Source of the DNA: CBDAQA01 sp965198865
GTDB lineage: Bacteria > Planctomycetota > Phycisphaerae > Tepidisphaerales > Tepidisphaeraceae
DNA length: 64,000 nt
Direction: 5' to 3'
NCBI GenBank assembly: GCA_965198865.1
Contig: CBDAQA010000010.1
Location: forward strand, 86,765-150,764
Below, piece by piece: positions 54,392 to 64,000 of this stretch. Below the pieces are notes generated by a model that saw only the letters and a program-made list of their open reading frames with translations, did not search any database and had not been told where the DNA came from. How positions within the stretch are numbered: position 1 is the stretch's first letter; the number at the start of each line of letters is the position of its first letter. The translations under genes were made by a program, and so were the position numbers.

Positions 54392-54414
54392 ATATATATC
54401 TATCTATCTATCTA
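54392..54414. repeat. (ATCT)n microsatellite
   Basis: A short run of TATC/ATCT units follows an AT stretch. Typical of nuclear DNA and absent from the bacterial part. Confidence 0.8.
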
Positions 54415-54445
54415 GTGCTTATAGCCTGCTCATCGAGGATCGCTT

Positions 54446-54600
54446 AGCGAGAGAATGAGATAGAGAAGTGTTACACCTATCCAGCCCCAAGGCTAATTCA
54501 GGTGCTGCCAGGACATCCCCTGGCAGATCCCAAAAGATGAAAGAATGTGCATCAATACAAAGGAGGACAAGCCTATAAGTAATAGAGACGTGAACAAAGA
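54446..54600. repeat. Interspersed repeat, copy 1
   Basis: About 150 bases similar to 54987-55150: a GAGA-rich start, TTACACCTATCCAGCCC, then GGTGCTGCCAGGACATCCCC and TGGCAGATCCCAAA, and AAGGACAAGCCTAT-like sequence. The core includes the palindrome-like CCAGGACATCCCCTGG. No coding role is evident. Confidence 0.75.
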
Positions 54601-54986
54601 TAGATCTTACAGCCCTGGCATGAGGCCTGACAGACAACGAAATCTGGCAAAACCAGACCTCTTCCGTTCTTCCATTCCGTTCTGAACACGCAAGCTGAAC
54701 ACTTTGCGAGAATTATGGGTGGCTACCGCCGGACATCGATAGGTTCGAGAAGGAGAAGAAGGACGAGAAGAAGAAGAATCACACATCTGTAATTTTCCGC
54801 TGAGGGCTGATCGCATGGAGGTAGGCCAGTCGCAACAACAAGAGTGAGCTTGGAAACCAAGAAGCACGACTTAAAGCTGCACGTCGAACTAGATGGTCAA
54901 GGACGCAAGGGAAGGAACCCTCAAGCAGACCGCAACGAACGAAACAAGTGTATGGTAAACATTGTGCTGTACAGCTGCGGAGTGAG

Positions 54987-55150
54987 AGAGAGAGAGAGAT
55001 TACACCTATCCAGCCCTGAGGCTGATTCAGGTGCTGCCAGGACATCCCCTGGCAGATCCCAAAGATGAAACAGTGTCATCATAACAAAGAAGGACAAGCC
55101 TATGAGTCCCACTATGAGCCTATGAGTCCCCCTATGAGCCTATGAACAAA
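54987..55150. repeat. Interspersed repeat, copy 2
   Basis: Same order of blocks and same orientation as copy 1, led by an (AG)n tract. Followed by CTATGAGTCCC-type tandem units at about 55100-55140. Confidence 0.75.
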
Positions 55151-55883
55151 GTCTAAGGCAAGGAAGCAATTATCCTCCCCAAAGCCTGGCCAACACTAGC
55201 AAATAAGAGACAAGGAAGCAAGCATGTGCTCCAAGGATGGGATTTGAATTCCAGAGATACCAGAGACATGAAGAACAACATGGAAGCACGCACTTACGCA
55301 CACACACACATAGTGCTGGCCAAGGTACAATACGAGGAAAACAGACCAGCCCACCTGGTTTTGCACACTAGAGACAAGCAGCTCAAAAGTGCGCCGCATG
55401 CAGGGCATCAGTCCATGTGTTGCCACATATGCTCAGGCAGTACTGTAAGCAAGGGCCCCGAGGATAGGCCAAAGAAGATTTCCCACTGGCCACAATGCCA
55501 TTCCGTTGATACGAGGTTGTTCTGCTGCAGGTGCGCCACTTCTGCAAACAAGAACGTTGTGACGAGATCGGGCAGATGTGCCGGGATCCACAACCTCTCC
55601 TTCCACAGCATGGCTGGCTGCAGCCGGGTGGCACTTGACTTGCCTGCCCACCAGCCAATACTGCGGAGATCGTGACGATCGCAGGAATGCATGTGTGGCC
55701 TCCCATCTCGACAGAGTGTCCCCCCGATGCACATGCAAGAAAAGATTGAAGAAAATTGCTCCTAAGCGGTGGGCTGGATTTAAGGAAGCTGTTCCCCGGA
55801 CAGGACAATACTTAGTAAGCTCCGGCTGTGTGACTCCCCGCAACACAGGAAAGAGTTAGTGACATGGTTTGATAAGGCAGATC

Positions 55884-56243
55884 CTACTGGCCACCACCCA
55901 AAGTCTGCAACGACGCGAAACAATCAAACACAAAATGTGCAACCCTAACTAGGTTATCCTGCCACATGAATTGTTGCATGGTAACAATTGTGGGCCCAAA
56001 CAAGTCTAAGTACTTCACCCGAATTGGTGTCAAAGCAATACAGTCGAACACGAAGTGCCGCTCATCCCCGACAGAATGCGAAGCACAATATGAGCAAAGG
56101 CGTAGGCGCCTAGGGACCCCAGACCGTCTACCACGCACAACTGGCAAGGAATGGCAACCCATCCTAAACCGTAAGAAAACACTCATACACCATATGAGTG
56201 ATGGGCAGAGGAGAGAGAGAATTACACCTTTCCAGCCGCACAA
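55884..56243 (-). pseudogene. 3' remnant of a non-LTR retrotransposon (LINE) ORF2
   Basis: The minus-strand frame ends in a C-terminal region typical of LINE reverse transcriptase proteins: FRMGCHSLPVVRGRRSGVPR, then a Cys-His cluster RLCSYCASHSVGDERHFVFD followed by CIALTPIRVKYLDLFG and FMWQDNLVRVAHFVFDC, then a stop at 55884. No reverse transcriptase core is found upstream, so this is a 5'-truncated copy. Just upstream in minus-strand sense is a third copy of the interspersed repeat core. Confidence 0.75.
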
Positions 56244-56290
56244 ACCTGATGCAGGTGCTGCCAGGACATCCCCTGGCAGATCAAGACCAC
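56212..56290. repeat. Interspersed repeat, copy 3 (core only)
   Basis: The GAGA-rich start, ATTACACCTTTCCAGCC and GGTGCTGCCAGGACATCCCC blocks match copies 1 and 2; homology ends soon after TGGCAGATC. It sits at the 5' end of the LINE remnant. Confidence 0.7.
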
Positions 56291-56329
56291 AGTATAGTGA
56301 CCACTTTCATCGAGACTCGTGTTGCTGAG

Positions 56330-56660
56330 CAGCCGAACCCGTACTCCCCACGGCCGGGCCTCGTCCCCACGCCCACAACAGCCAGGGGAGTTGGCGGGGC
56401 GGCCCGAAGGGCGGAGGAGGGCTTGGCGGAGATCCGAGGTCCCCAGCCCGGGGCACTGGGCAACGGTGGCGCCCGCTGAGCACCGCCCTGTGACCGCGCC
56501 TGGCCGCCCCTCCGCCCCCGCTGGCCCCTGCCTGCCCTGCCCTGCCCTGCGCTGCGCTCTCTCCACCACGCGCACCCGTCGCGCCGCCCGCTGCCGGGCG
56601 CTGTGTCTGCAGTCCCCAGCCTCGGCCCCTGCATCTACCCAGCTCGCCACCCACTTGGCC
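56330..56660. other. GC-rich island upstream of PEX3
   Basis: A local GC-rich block in otherwise mid-GC algal DNA. It may be a promoter/first-exon island for PEX3, which lacks an identified first exon. Long open frames cross it in several frames because of composition; none is convincing. Confidence 0.35.
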
Positions 56661-57054
56661 GTCCAGACGGTGTCAATGAAGCAGCGGCACTGCCCTTGCC
56701 GCGGATAGGGGTAACGTAGTGCTGGTACTAGTATCTCCTCAACGCTCTGGCGCGAGCATGGCCTGGCGATGGTAGACCCAATGTCCGCCGCTAGCAAGAT
56801 ATCTGGGCTCTTCCCACCATGGTACGCAAGCGAGTAGGCTGACGGCTGACTTTTCGACCCACGCATTGCGTTTACACTTGTGCCTCAAAAGCACCAGTCG
56901 CTTATTGCAGGACCAGGAGACGGGCACTGGCTGCCTTGGGTATTGCTGCAGGCTCGAGTCTTGCCGCATACTACTGGTAGGGCCCGCAAGCACGCCTGCA
57001 TTCCAAGTAATGCACGTGGCTCGGCAGCCCTCAGCAAATGGATGCCACATGCAG

Positions 57055-59373
57055 GTACAAAACCTGGTACACGGCTCAGCGTCAGGATGAGGGCCAGGTG
57101 TCAGCTCCCAGCACTTCAGAGGCGCCTAGCAGCAGGAAGACGGCAGAAGTTGAGGATGCGGCCGCCAACCTGGTACATCATTTCCACTCCGTGCAAGTCA
57201 TATCAGACTCCACCACCCTTCCACAGATGATGCTCGAGCTGGAGAAGCACCTCAACCGGTCTGCTGCTGTGGACGTGCTGATTGAGCGCCTGCGGTGCGC
57301 AGCATGCAACCCTTCTCCAGCAACAGGGGGAACGTGATACAGGGCTCGAAAGAGCTGCGGCTTCCTCAGGAGAGATTGATGATGTAGGACAACATGCCAT
57401 GCCCTGTAGTGCTGCTCTTGGGGAAGTAAGCCACCAATGCTGCCTGGTACTAGTGCAGGCAAGCCAAGGTCGCAGGAAGTGAGGGAGGGACGAACGCCAA
57501 GCACGCATTGTGGCGACAGCTTGCAGAGGCCAGCTTTGCGCGCGCCGCGGCTGCCACGTGGACGGTGCCCCTCATGGACCTGCTGCTGCGCGTCCAGCTC
57601 AACATCCTGGGCCGTCACCTCTTCCTGGAGTCCAATCTCCTGGAAGGCCGGTGTGACTGCTCTCCTGATGTGCTGAGCTGACAGCTAGCCTTCCATGCTC
57701 ACACATAAAGGCGCAGGGTCTGACCCAGAGAACCGCCTCCTGTTGAAGTAGCATAAATCCAGGATGCAGAATTGGCCAGTTCTGGCCAGCATGGGGTTGT
57801 TGAAGACAGGGCAAAGACTCTTAACACAAGGCAGGTGTTGTGGTGGCATTTAACAGGCAGCCTGGTACCCCTGGCGGGAGCAACGGTGCATCAAGTGCAC
57901 CACTACGTGTGAGCCGCGGCGCGCAGGGTCTTTTCTTGGAATATGCACATTTCCTGCCAGAGCGGGGTTGCGAGGCTGCACTTGGCGCACTGCGTGAGGC
58001 AGCTGCTGCTGCACTGGGCTCCTTGGGCCTGACTCAACTGCTGGCTCCGCCCCAGGCACAATCTCTCCATTGACTTTCTTGGAACAGTGTTGCTTGCTAT
58101 AGTTGTGGAGTAATTCCATGGGAGATACTGGGCATTACATGCTTGAGTTGCAAAGTCAGTTGAGACTGACCTGACATACGCCCAAAGGAGCCCGGCTGCA
58201 TGTTTGGCTATGATTCCAAGCCCCTTGGATCAAGTTGCAAGAATTCTGGATCGTATCCGCGCTGAGCACCTGCAAGCCGCCAAGTTTTTGTTGGAATGAC
58301 AGATGAGGGGACTGATGCGTTGTGCGTGCAGGTGCTGCTGGCATTGTCTGCAATTCACGAGCGATTTGAGGTATGGGCGGCTGCAGCAGGCGGGTGGCCT
58401 GCCCTGGCGCTGCCCAGCCCAGAAGAGGCAGCGCAGTACTTTGCATCGTTCTGCCGCGCGCCACCTGACAACAGTGCGCTGGCAGCGGCCCCTGGTGCAG
58501 CATGTGATGAGGACATTGTTCGCGGACTTGTGGGAGAGGCGCGTATTGTGCTTGGTTCCGCACGCTTCCGTGCTGCCATGCAGGTATTTGGCCTTGTCAG
58601 TAAACAGCCCTAAGCCATGTTATTGCACAACCTCAAAGCTATTTTGTGCGTGATGGCGGGGGGTGCCAAGGTTGCCATTCCAGCTTTACAGTTACAGAAG
58701 CCCATTGAAAAGCACATATTGGTGATGGTGTGTGGGTGCTAATCTCACAATGCCAAGCACACCCTAGATGTCGCATGTGCAAAGGCGCCTGCACAGAGCT
58801 GAAAGGCAGACCTGTTCAATACTTTTGCCAACTTGCAAGCAATTGGTGGAAAACCCCAAGAGAGGCGCTGTTGAGTTCGTGCTTGGCTGCTAGATGTGCT
58901 CAGCTATGTGTGCAGGCAGCTGCCCGATGCGCGGCAGCAGCTGTGGCATCCGCAGTGGAACAAGAGCTCAGTGGCACACAGCAGGCCCTGGCGAAGACAG
59001 TGCCACGTGTGTCTGCAGTAGCTGACTCCTTGCTGCAGCCTGGCTCCACCCTGCAGGTCATCCTATGCTATGTGAAGCAGGCGCATACCAACTGCGACAT
59101 CTCACAGTGTGCAATTGCCTTGGCATGCAATGCACGCAGTTACTTGTCAGGATGTTGTCATGTCACTAAACTTTCACCACCATCTAACGCATGTAGAAAG
59201 CTTGCTTTAGGACTCTGATGGCAACCTCATTGCTGCTTGTCTCAAAATCACATCTAGTAGCCCCACAAGCTCTCCTGCCTCTGCAGGCGGAGGTCCTGGA
59301 CGCCATTGCTGCGCTGCCAGAGGTGACGCGGCTCTGTGCCAGTGTATACTCATGTGGCCCCCCGCTCGGTTAG
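57055..59373 (+). CDS. PEX3: PEX3 peroxisomal biogenesis factor 3 (first exon not identified)
   Basis: Exons: 57055-57294, 57459-57650, 57914 to about 58065, 58332-58583, 58916-59056, 59287-59373 (TAG). Motifs in order: HHFHSVQVISDSTTLPQMML, the LWRQLAEASFARAAAATW helix, LLLRVQLNILGRHLFLES, FLEYAHFLPERGCEAAL, RGLVGEARIVLGSARFRAAM and AEVLDAIAALPEVTRLCASV. These follow plant and animal PEX3. The protein anchors PEX19 at the peroxisome membrane and starts membrane-protein import. The N-terminal membrane anchor exon, expected before YKTWYTAQRQ, was not found. The intron after about 58065 would use a GC donor (CCCCAG/GCACAA). Confidence 0.85.
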
Positions 59374-60995
59374 AGTGCGGTGGCCGCTGCGCGGCTCACT
59401 ACCGCATGTGTGCTTTGGAAAACCAAGATGTTGAAGCCAATCCTTTTCTAAATCATGGAGCTGGCATCCATCACAACAGCTATGGCAAGGGAATCCCGTG
59501 CCCAGCGCGTCCAATACGCCATGCCTTGCCTTTTATCTGTCGCACAGCTGCTTGCAATGCATGGTAGCCCACTGCCATGGATGCACTGCCATCCATGTAG
59601 CACGGCTACATGCTCGGGAGCTTGTTGCGGCTGTGATTGAGCTCATTGTTTTCCTGCAGCATAGTCTATGTTGTTTCTAAGTATTAGAAACGTTGTCAAC
59701 CTGTGTTGCAGGTTTCAGGCATGGTAGAATCTGCAAGTACACCATGCACAGATATCATACCACATCTACACAGCAGAGCGATATTTATGGACTATACTTC
59801 TGACTTTGTCCCTCACAACCGTCCACACCTGCTGTAAAGAATAGGCTGCAAATTAAAGATGATAGTTGTCTTGGCCCTGGTGGCAAACTAACACTGCCAC
59901 AACCAATATGCGCTGATAGCTTATGAAGTGGACATCAAGCTGCACTGCATGCTTGATCACTACCTTCCTGTGGCAGGGTCTGCAATATTCCTTCAAGTCG
60001 CATGAGAGTACTCTGAAACATGCAGATCAATGTGCATATGCTCCCGCAGCAGGCCTTTAGTATGTGTGACTCCTCATATCTACCCCAGGCCACGCATTGT
60101 GCTGTTCTACAGAGGAGGGCTTAGAGTCTTACATCACTCTGCAGCACATTGCGCCAGCATGGTAACCATAAGTCCTGCATCGTGAAGGCGATCTGGTGGT
60201 AATCACTTGCAACACTAGGGGTGCAGCCCTCTTGTGTAGGAGGCCAATAGAAGATGTTTATACAGGATGCTGTCTCGGTAACCAGGCCATGCCTTTGAAG
60301 ATCTCAGTTTCGAGTTCTTTCTGCTGCCTTTCACATGTCCAGCTGCACCAGTGTGTTCCCATACTAAGGCAATGCTGTGTTCCCATACGAAGCCAAATCC
60401 TGCCTGCCTAAAAGATGTGGTTCTCTAATGCATTGCCTACTGTTACCCAGCTGTTGCATATAAGTCTTTTTGTGTTGGAGGCCTGTATCTGAAACAGCTA
60501 CCGAATACCCCCTAATGTAAGATATCTCAACCGCCAGCTTGCTGTGACACTGGCCAGTGCTGGAATTTTTTTCTTTGCTAGCTAGCTAGGAGCACAAGTA
60601 AGTCATGCTTCCGCTGCAACTTTTACTGCACTTGCATGCCACCCCTGCTTATTCCAACCCTGCCTGTTTGTTGTAGCCTGCAATACATAGACGCTCAAAT
60701 ATCGCTATGCACCTGGCTGTTATATTGTTCAGAAGCAACCGTATGCAAGAGACACCAACATGAAGCGCCTGTCCAACTATGGGAAGGGCAACCAAGGCAG
60801 CCATTCTGACAGTCGTTTCTGCTTCTATGCATGCAATATTGCAGTGATGGAGGTACCCATTAAGCAAAAACTTGAGTCCCCGGTTGCCTGCTGGAAGCAT
60901 CTTGGAATGACCTGGAGTGCTTGCTTAGGAGGAGTCGGGTGAGTTGAAGGATCAAGAACTGGTGCAAGAAGCACAACGGCCATGCTCTGCGCGCC
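59374..60995. other. Intergenic region between the 3' ends of PEX3 and SEC24
   Basis: About 1.6 kb without a recognisable gene between two convergent genes. A TGTAA at 59833-59837, a motif used as a polyadenylation signal in green algae, lies about 460 bases after the PEX3 stop. No other feature noticed. Confidence 0.5.
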
Positions 60996-63648
60996 CTAGA
61001 AGCCCTTAGTCTTTTCCTGGATGCGGCGGTGTAGCGTGACTAGGTACTCAATATATGAGTCGCCAGCCAAACTACGGTCCTCCACCAGGCCCGCAATGAA
61101 CTCGCCCTCATGCAAATCCCCCCTGCGCACGCAGCGTGGCGCCAGGCTTATGTCACTTTGGAACCTCTATAGTTATCCTTGGAGGGCATCGGTTAATTTG
61201 TGCAACTATGCTTCGCAATATCATAAGGTGTAGAGTAGACAAACATACACATGGTCGAACCCACCGCCTGGCAATGCGTAGGTGCATCCACGCCCTGCGC
61301 TGAGTGCGAATCGTCTGAAGTGCGGTGTGCAGAGCGCGAGAGGCCGGCGTGTCCAAGACAGGCAATAAGAGGGGCTGCCCTGCACTTCCCGGGGTTGCTT
61401 CCACGCTGCTTACGCCTGTTGCAACAGCCAGTCAGCCCTGTTTTTGTAGTGCTCTGAACAATGGCTGACTGACAAGACAATTTGCAGCAGTCTCTGCCGC
61501 TAGTACTGAGCTCGTACAATGCACTGCAGACCATGCTATGCACTTCAGGCTATTACAACACAGATTATGCATGGCTCGTGCGCGTCCATCCTGTCTGAGC
61601 ACCTTGTCGACTCCATGCATAGCGCCTGTCTATGTATTCCCAACCCACACTATTGCGCTTCACCTGAATGTGGTATGATTCAATAATGCTGATAACTAAT
61701 AGACAACAGGGCGTGAAGGGTTGTGGTAGTTATGATGAGGCACGAGAAGCATGGTAAATGACTGCACCAAGGATGTCGCGAAGTAGCTCAGATGGGACTG
61801 CGGGTCCCAGGTAGAGGAGAGCGTCAAAGCCATTCTCCATCAAGTACACTCCTGGGTTCTCCAGACCAGCAGCGGTGAGCCCTGTCAAAGGCTCAGGCAA
61901 GGCCAGATGCCGCTTGCTCGAGCCATCACTTTCAGACAAAGGCCCACCCAGGGCAGGAAGGCGGTGCAACGGAAACACCCGTGGAAGCAGCGCGGATGTC
62001 AGCCGACCTGGGGCGAGCTGTGGTATGCGTGCAAGCCATGCCGCACGAGTGTCTGCCCGCGTTCCCGCCCTGCACGCGGACTGCATTAGGGTATGAAGGC
62101 ATGCGACAAAGCTTGCAATACAGGCGCGTCCAAAGATGCTTTGCATGCCATGCCCCTGAGGACCTGTGAGAAGGAAGCATGCCTCTGCCTACATCACGGC
62201 TAATATGGGAGTTGCACGCATCCTGCTCTATTACGTCGGCACTGTTGTCAGGCAGACTGCTCGAGGGCAAGCGCATCCCCATGGAGGCTAAGCCGGTTGC
62301 ATGGGCGACTTACCGCAGCGCAGGGCACTTAGTGAGCGCCATGCTGTAAAGAGGCAGGAGCTTCAGGGCCTCAGGTAGGATGAGCTGGCCCTGTGCTGTT
62401 GCATTGGTGCAATGCCGCCTATATGCTGCCAAAGTGTCGACTACTGCCCCAGCCACATTGCTGCGCACTGTTGTCAGCGTCCCGCCTGGAACCTGTTGGC
62501 ACACACAGGAATGGCTTCGCTAAGAGTGGCAATGAGGTTCACCAACAACCCCTATCTGCAATTGATATTCACCTGCATATATTGACATCGCCTCCCTCAC
62601 CTTCAGCAATATCCCCCTGCTGATGATGGTGGGGCAATTTGCATTCAGGGAGCACGCTTCAGCTTGTAAAAAAAGAGCTACGGCGATCCAAGTCTTGGTG
62701 AGTCCCAGTGTTATATTACACATGCGTTGTGACTGCGTGATCCAAGGGCTGCACACGGCCGCAAACACGATGTGCTGCACTGCAAACGCAGAGGCCCTCA
62801 CTAGTACAGGACAGCTACTAAACAATGTCAGAGCGCACAGGTGCCTTTGCATGGGCAGCCAACCAGCACATTCCTGAGGCCCCACAGCAACAACACCGCG
62901 GAAGGAAGCAACAAGCTACCCCAAAACATCCAAGTCGTTGCTGAGAAAAAGTCAGCGAGTCCAGATGAATTCAATGTGTACTGTACAGAGAGCCTTGTTT
63001 CTTGTGCATACCTGGCTCCCATGCCATAGATAGCTGATGATATTTGCATGGCCAAGACCCAGGCGATACCCGGCGATGTGCACTTGCGGACTGAACAATA
63101 AATCACACATGTTTCTATTTGAAAGGTCACTGGGAAGCCATTGCTAAGCCACTGAACATAGCCCGCAGCTGATGGGGGTGAGCACACACCCCATGCCCTA
63201 TTGTATCAAGCACTCCTAGTCTTCCAAGGCTACTTGGAGACATTTGCAACATTGTGCAGAGATCTTAATGGCAAATGTGCTATGGGCTGCAGATGCCACC
63301 AAGTAGACTTTCACATTTGCTGCTTCAGGACCGAAGAGTTAATTGTCCTATACTGGGAAACCCGCCTCAACCAGAACATAGACTGGGATTAGTACCCTCA
63401 GAAGTATGACACAGCAAATAGGAGTGCAAACGCGCCTCAGCAGTTGCAGTGGCAGCTAATGCACAGAGCTGCGCGTCAAGGTCTGCACCACGGAACACAA
63501 TGCCAGCGGTGGCTGAGGTCTGCAGGCCCAATGTGCTAACGCGAATGCGCCGGTCCCCACTGGGTGTAGTGTACACAAGCGCAAACTGAGCATATGCTTC
63601 GCGATGTTCTGACAGCTTATCTGTCACGCGTATTCGCGCCACGATTGC
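60996..63648 (-). CDS. SEC24: SEC24 COPII coat subunit, C-terminal part (5' end beyond window)
   Basis: Exons on the minus strand: 63648-63432, 62485-62314, 62069-61768, 61415-61265, 61122-60996 (TAG). Phases agree throughout, about 324 residues. Beta-sandwich: YAQFALVYTTPSGDRRIRV and FRGADLDAQL. Helical domain: GQLILPEALKLLPLYSMAL. Gelsolin-like domain: GVYLMENGFDALLYLGPAVP, then LPVLDTPASRALHTAL and LVEDRSLAGDSYIEYL. SEC24 selects cargo in COPII vesicles at the ER. The 946-base intron between the first two exons is much longer than the others, and its donor (GAGGCGC/GTTTGC) is weak, so a small exon may be missed. The N-terminal half lies past 64,000. Confidence 0.85.
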
Positions 63649-64000
63649 CTGTGCGCCACTCAGAAGTTGGGTGTTTTAAGCAAGATGAACTGCTTGTACT
63701 TTCAGCTCCTGCTGCAGTAAATCCCCGCCTCTCTGACCAGAGTGCATGTACGAACAATAGCATAACAATAGCTTTCATGGTGAGTGGTATGCCCCTTGCA
63801 ACATGGGCTGCCACTGGGCTGCATCAGACGGGCAATCCAACCACCCCATACGGGGCAAGACCAAGTCAATGACAACAGTCACCATGCGGACGTAATGGGC
63901 TCTGCTATTGAAAAGCACTGTGCAGAGAAGCCTGTCCGAGCTTCCGTTAAAGTGTGGCTTAGCATGTGGGTCGTGACGACCGCTCTGCAATGGTGTGCTT
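63649..64000. other. Right edge, probably a SEC24 intron
   Basis: No SEC24 exon was recognised between 63649 and the window end, although the gene must continue. It is read as intron. Confidence 0.4.

Noticed and set aside
56319..56708. A Pro/Arg-rich ORF in the GC-rich island
   Set aside because: Open in several frames because of base composition; not matched to PEX3's expected membrane anchor.
62486..63431. Short ORFs inside the long SEC24 intron as extra exons
   Set aside because: None matches the SEC24 sequence expected between the beta-sandwich and helical domains, which is already continuous when the flanking exons are joined.

Overview
The window is two unlike pieces of DNA joined near base 50,685. 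Bases 1 to about 50,685 are very GC-rich, densely packed, intron-free bacterial DNA. The gene content points to a planctomycete, probably Phycisphaerae-like: large secreted proteins with LEPR-XLL-like N-termini, a CPACGYDL...CPECG zinc ribbon protein, DUF4058 tandem genes, a MoxR/DUF58/BatA operon, and a CxxCH plus copper-monooxygenase protein. Bases from about 50,690 to 64,000 have near-balanced base composition, simple repeats, retroelement debris and genes split by GT-AG introns. The three genes recognised there (ATP12/ATPAF2, PEX3, SEC24) are nuclear housekeeping genes. The Ala- and Cys-rich proteins and plant-like PEX3 pattern suggest a green alga; this taxonomic call is inference.

Bacterial layout. 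1-12.8 kb, all minus: moxR, DUF58, a BatA-type VWA protein, a second VWA protein, a zinc-ribbon membrane protein, a large membrane protein with PA14 and LamG modules, and a coiled-coil protein running off the left edge. This is a MoxR/VWA operon whose later members look like envelope proteins. 12.9-19.5 kb: a tartrate dehydrogenase-like gene overlapping a fluoroacetate-dehalogenase-like hydrolase, an isochorismatase-fold protein lacking its cysteine, a small-protein/nucleotidyltransferase pair, RNase R and a lone HTH regulator. 19.9-23.6 kb: a three-gene phosphorelay. 23.7-30.7 kb: two paralogous beta-helix/FN3/NPCBM secreted proteins. 30.9-38.2 kb: lipB, a redoxin, a cytochrome c/copper-monooxygenase gene split by an IS630-type element, two DUF4058 genes, fumC and a small hypothetical. 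38.5-42.9 kb: a giant S53 (sedolisin) protease with dockerin-like repeats. 43.3-50.7 kb: a polysaccharide locus (GH16, DUF3472/PA14, LamG, alpha-galactosidase-like, a frameshifted discoidin remnant, and a truncated protein cut by the junction).

Mobile and repeat DNA in the bacterial part: one 1,032-bp IS630-type element flanked by TA, two 224-bp TA-flanked MITE-like elements about 95% identical by eye, and a dispersed family of palindromes built on CACGAA/TTCGTG.

Algal layout: 50.7-52.3 kb has no recognisable gene; 52.3-54.1 kb is a complete seven-exon ATP12 gene (minus); 54.2-57.0 kb holds interspersed repeats and a LINE remnant; 57.1-59.4 kb is PEX3 (plus, first exon not found); 61.0-63.6 kb is the 3' part of SEC24 (minus, running off the right edge).

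The simplest reading of the junction is a chimeric contig in which a planctomycete associated with the alga was joined to algal DNA. True integration is possible but unsupported: no integration features are visible and a bacterial gene stops mid-frame at the join.
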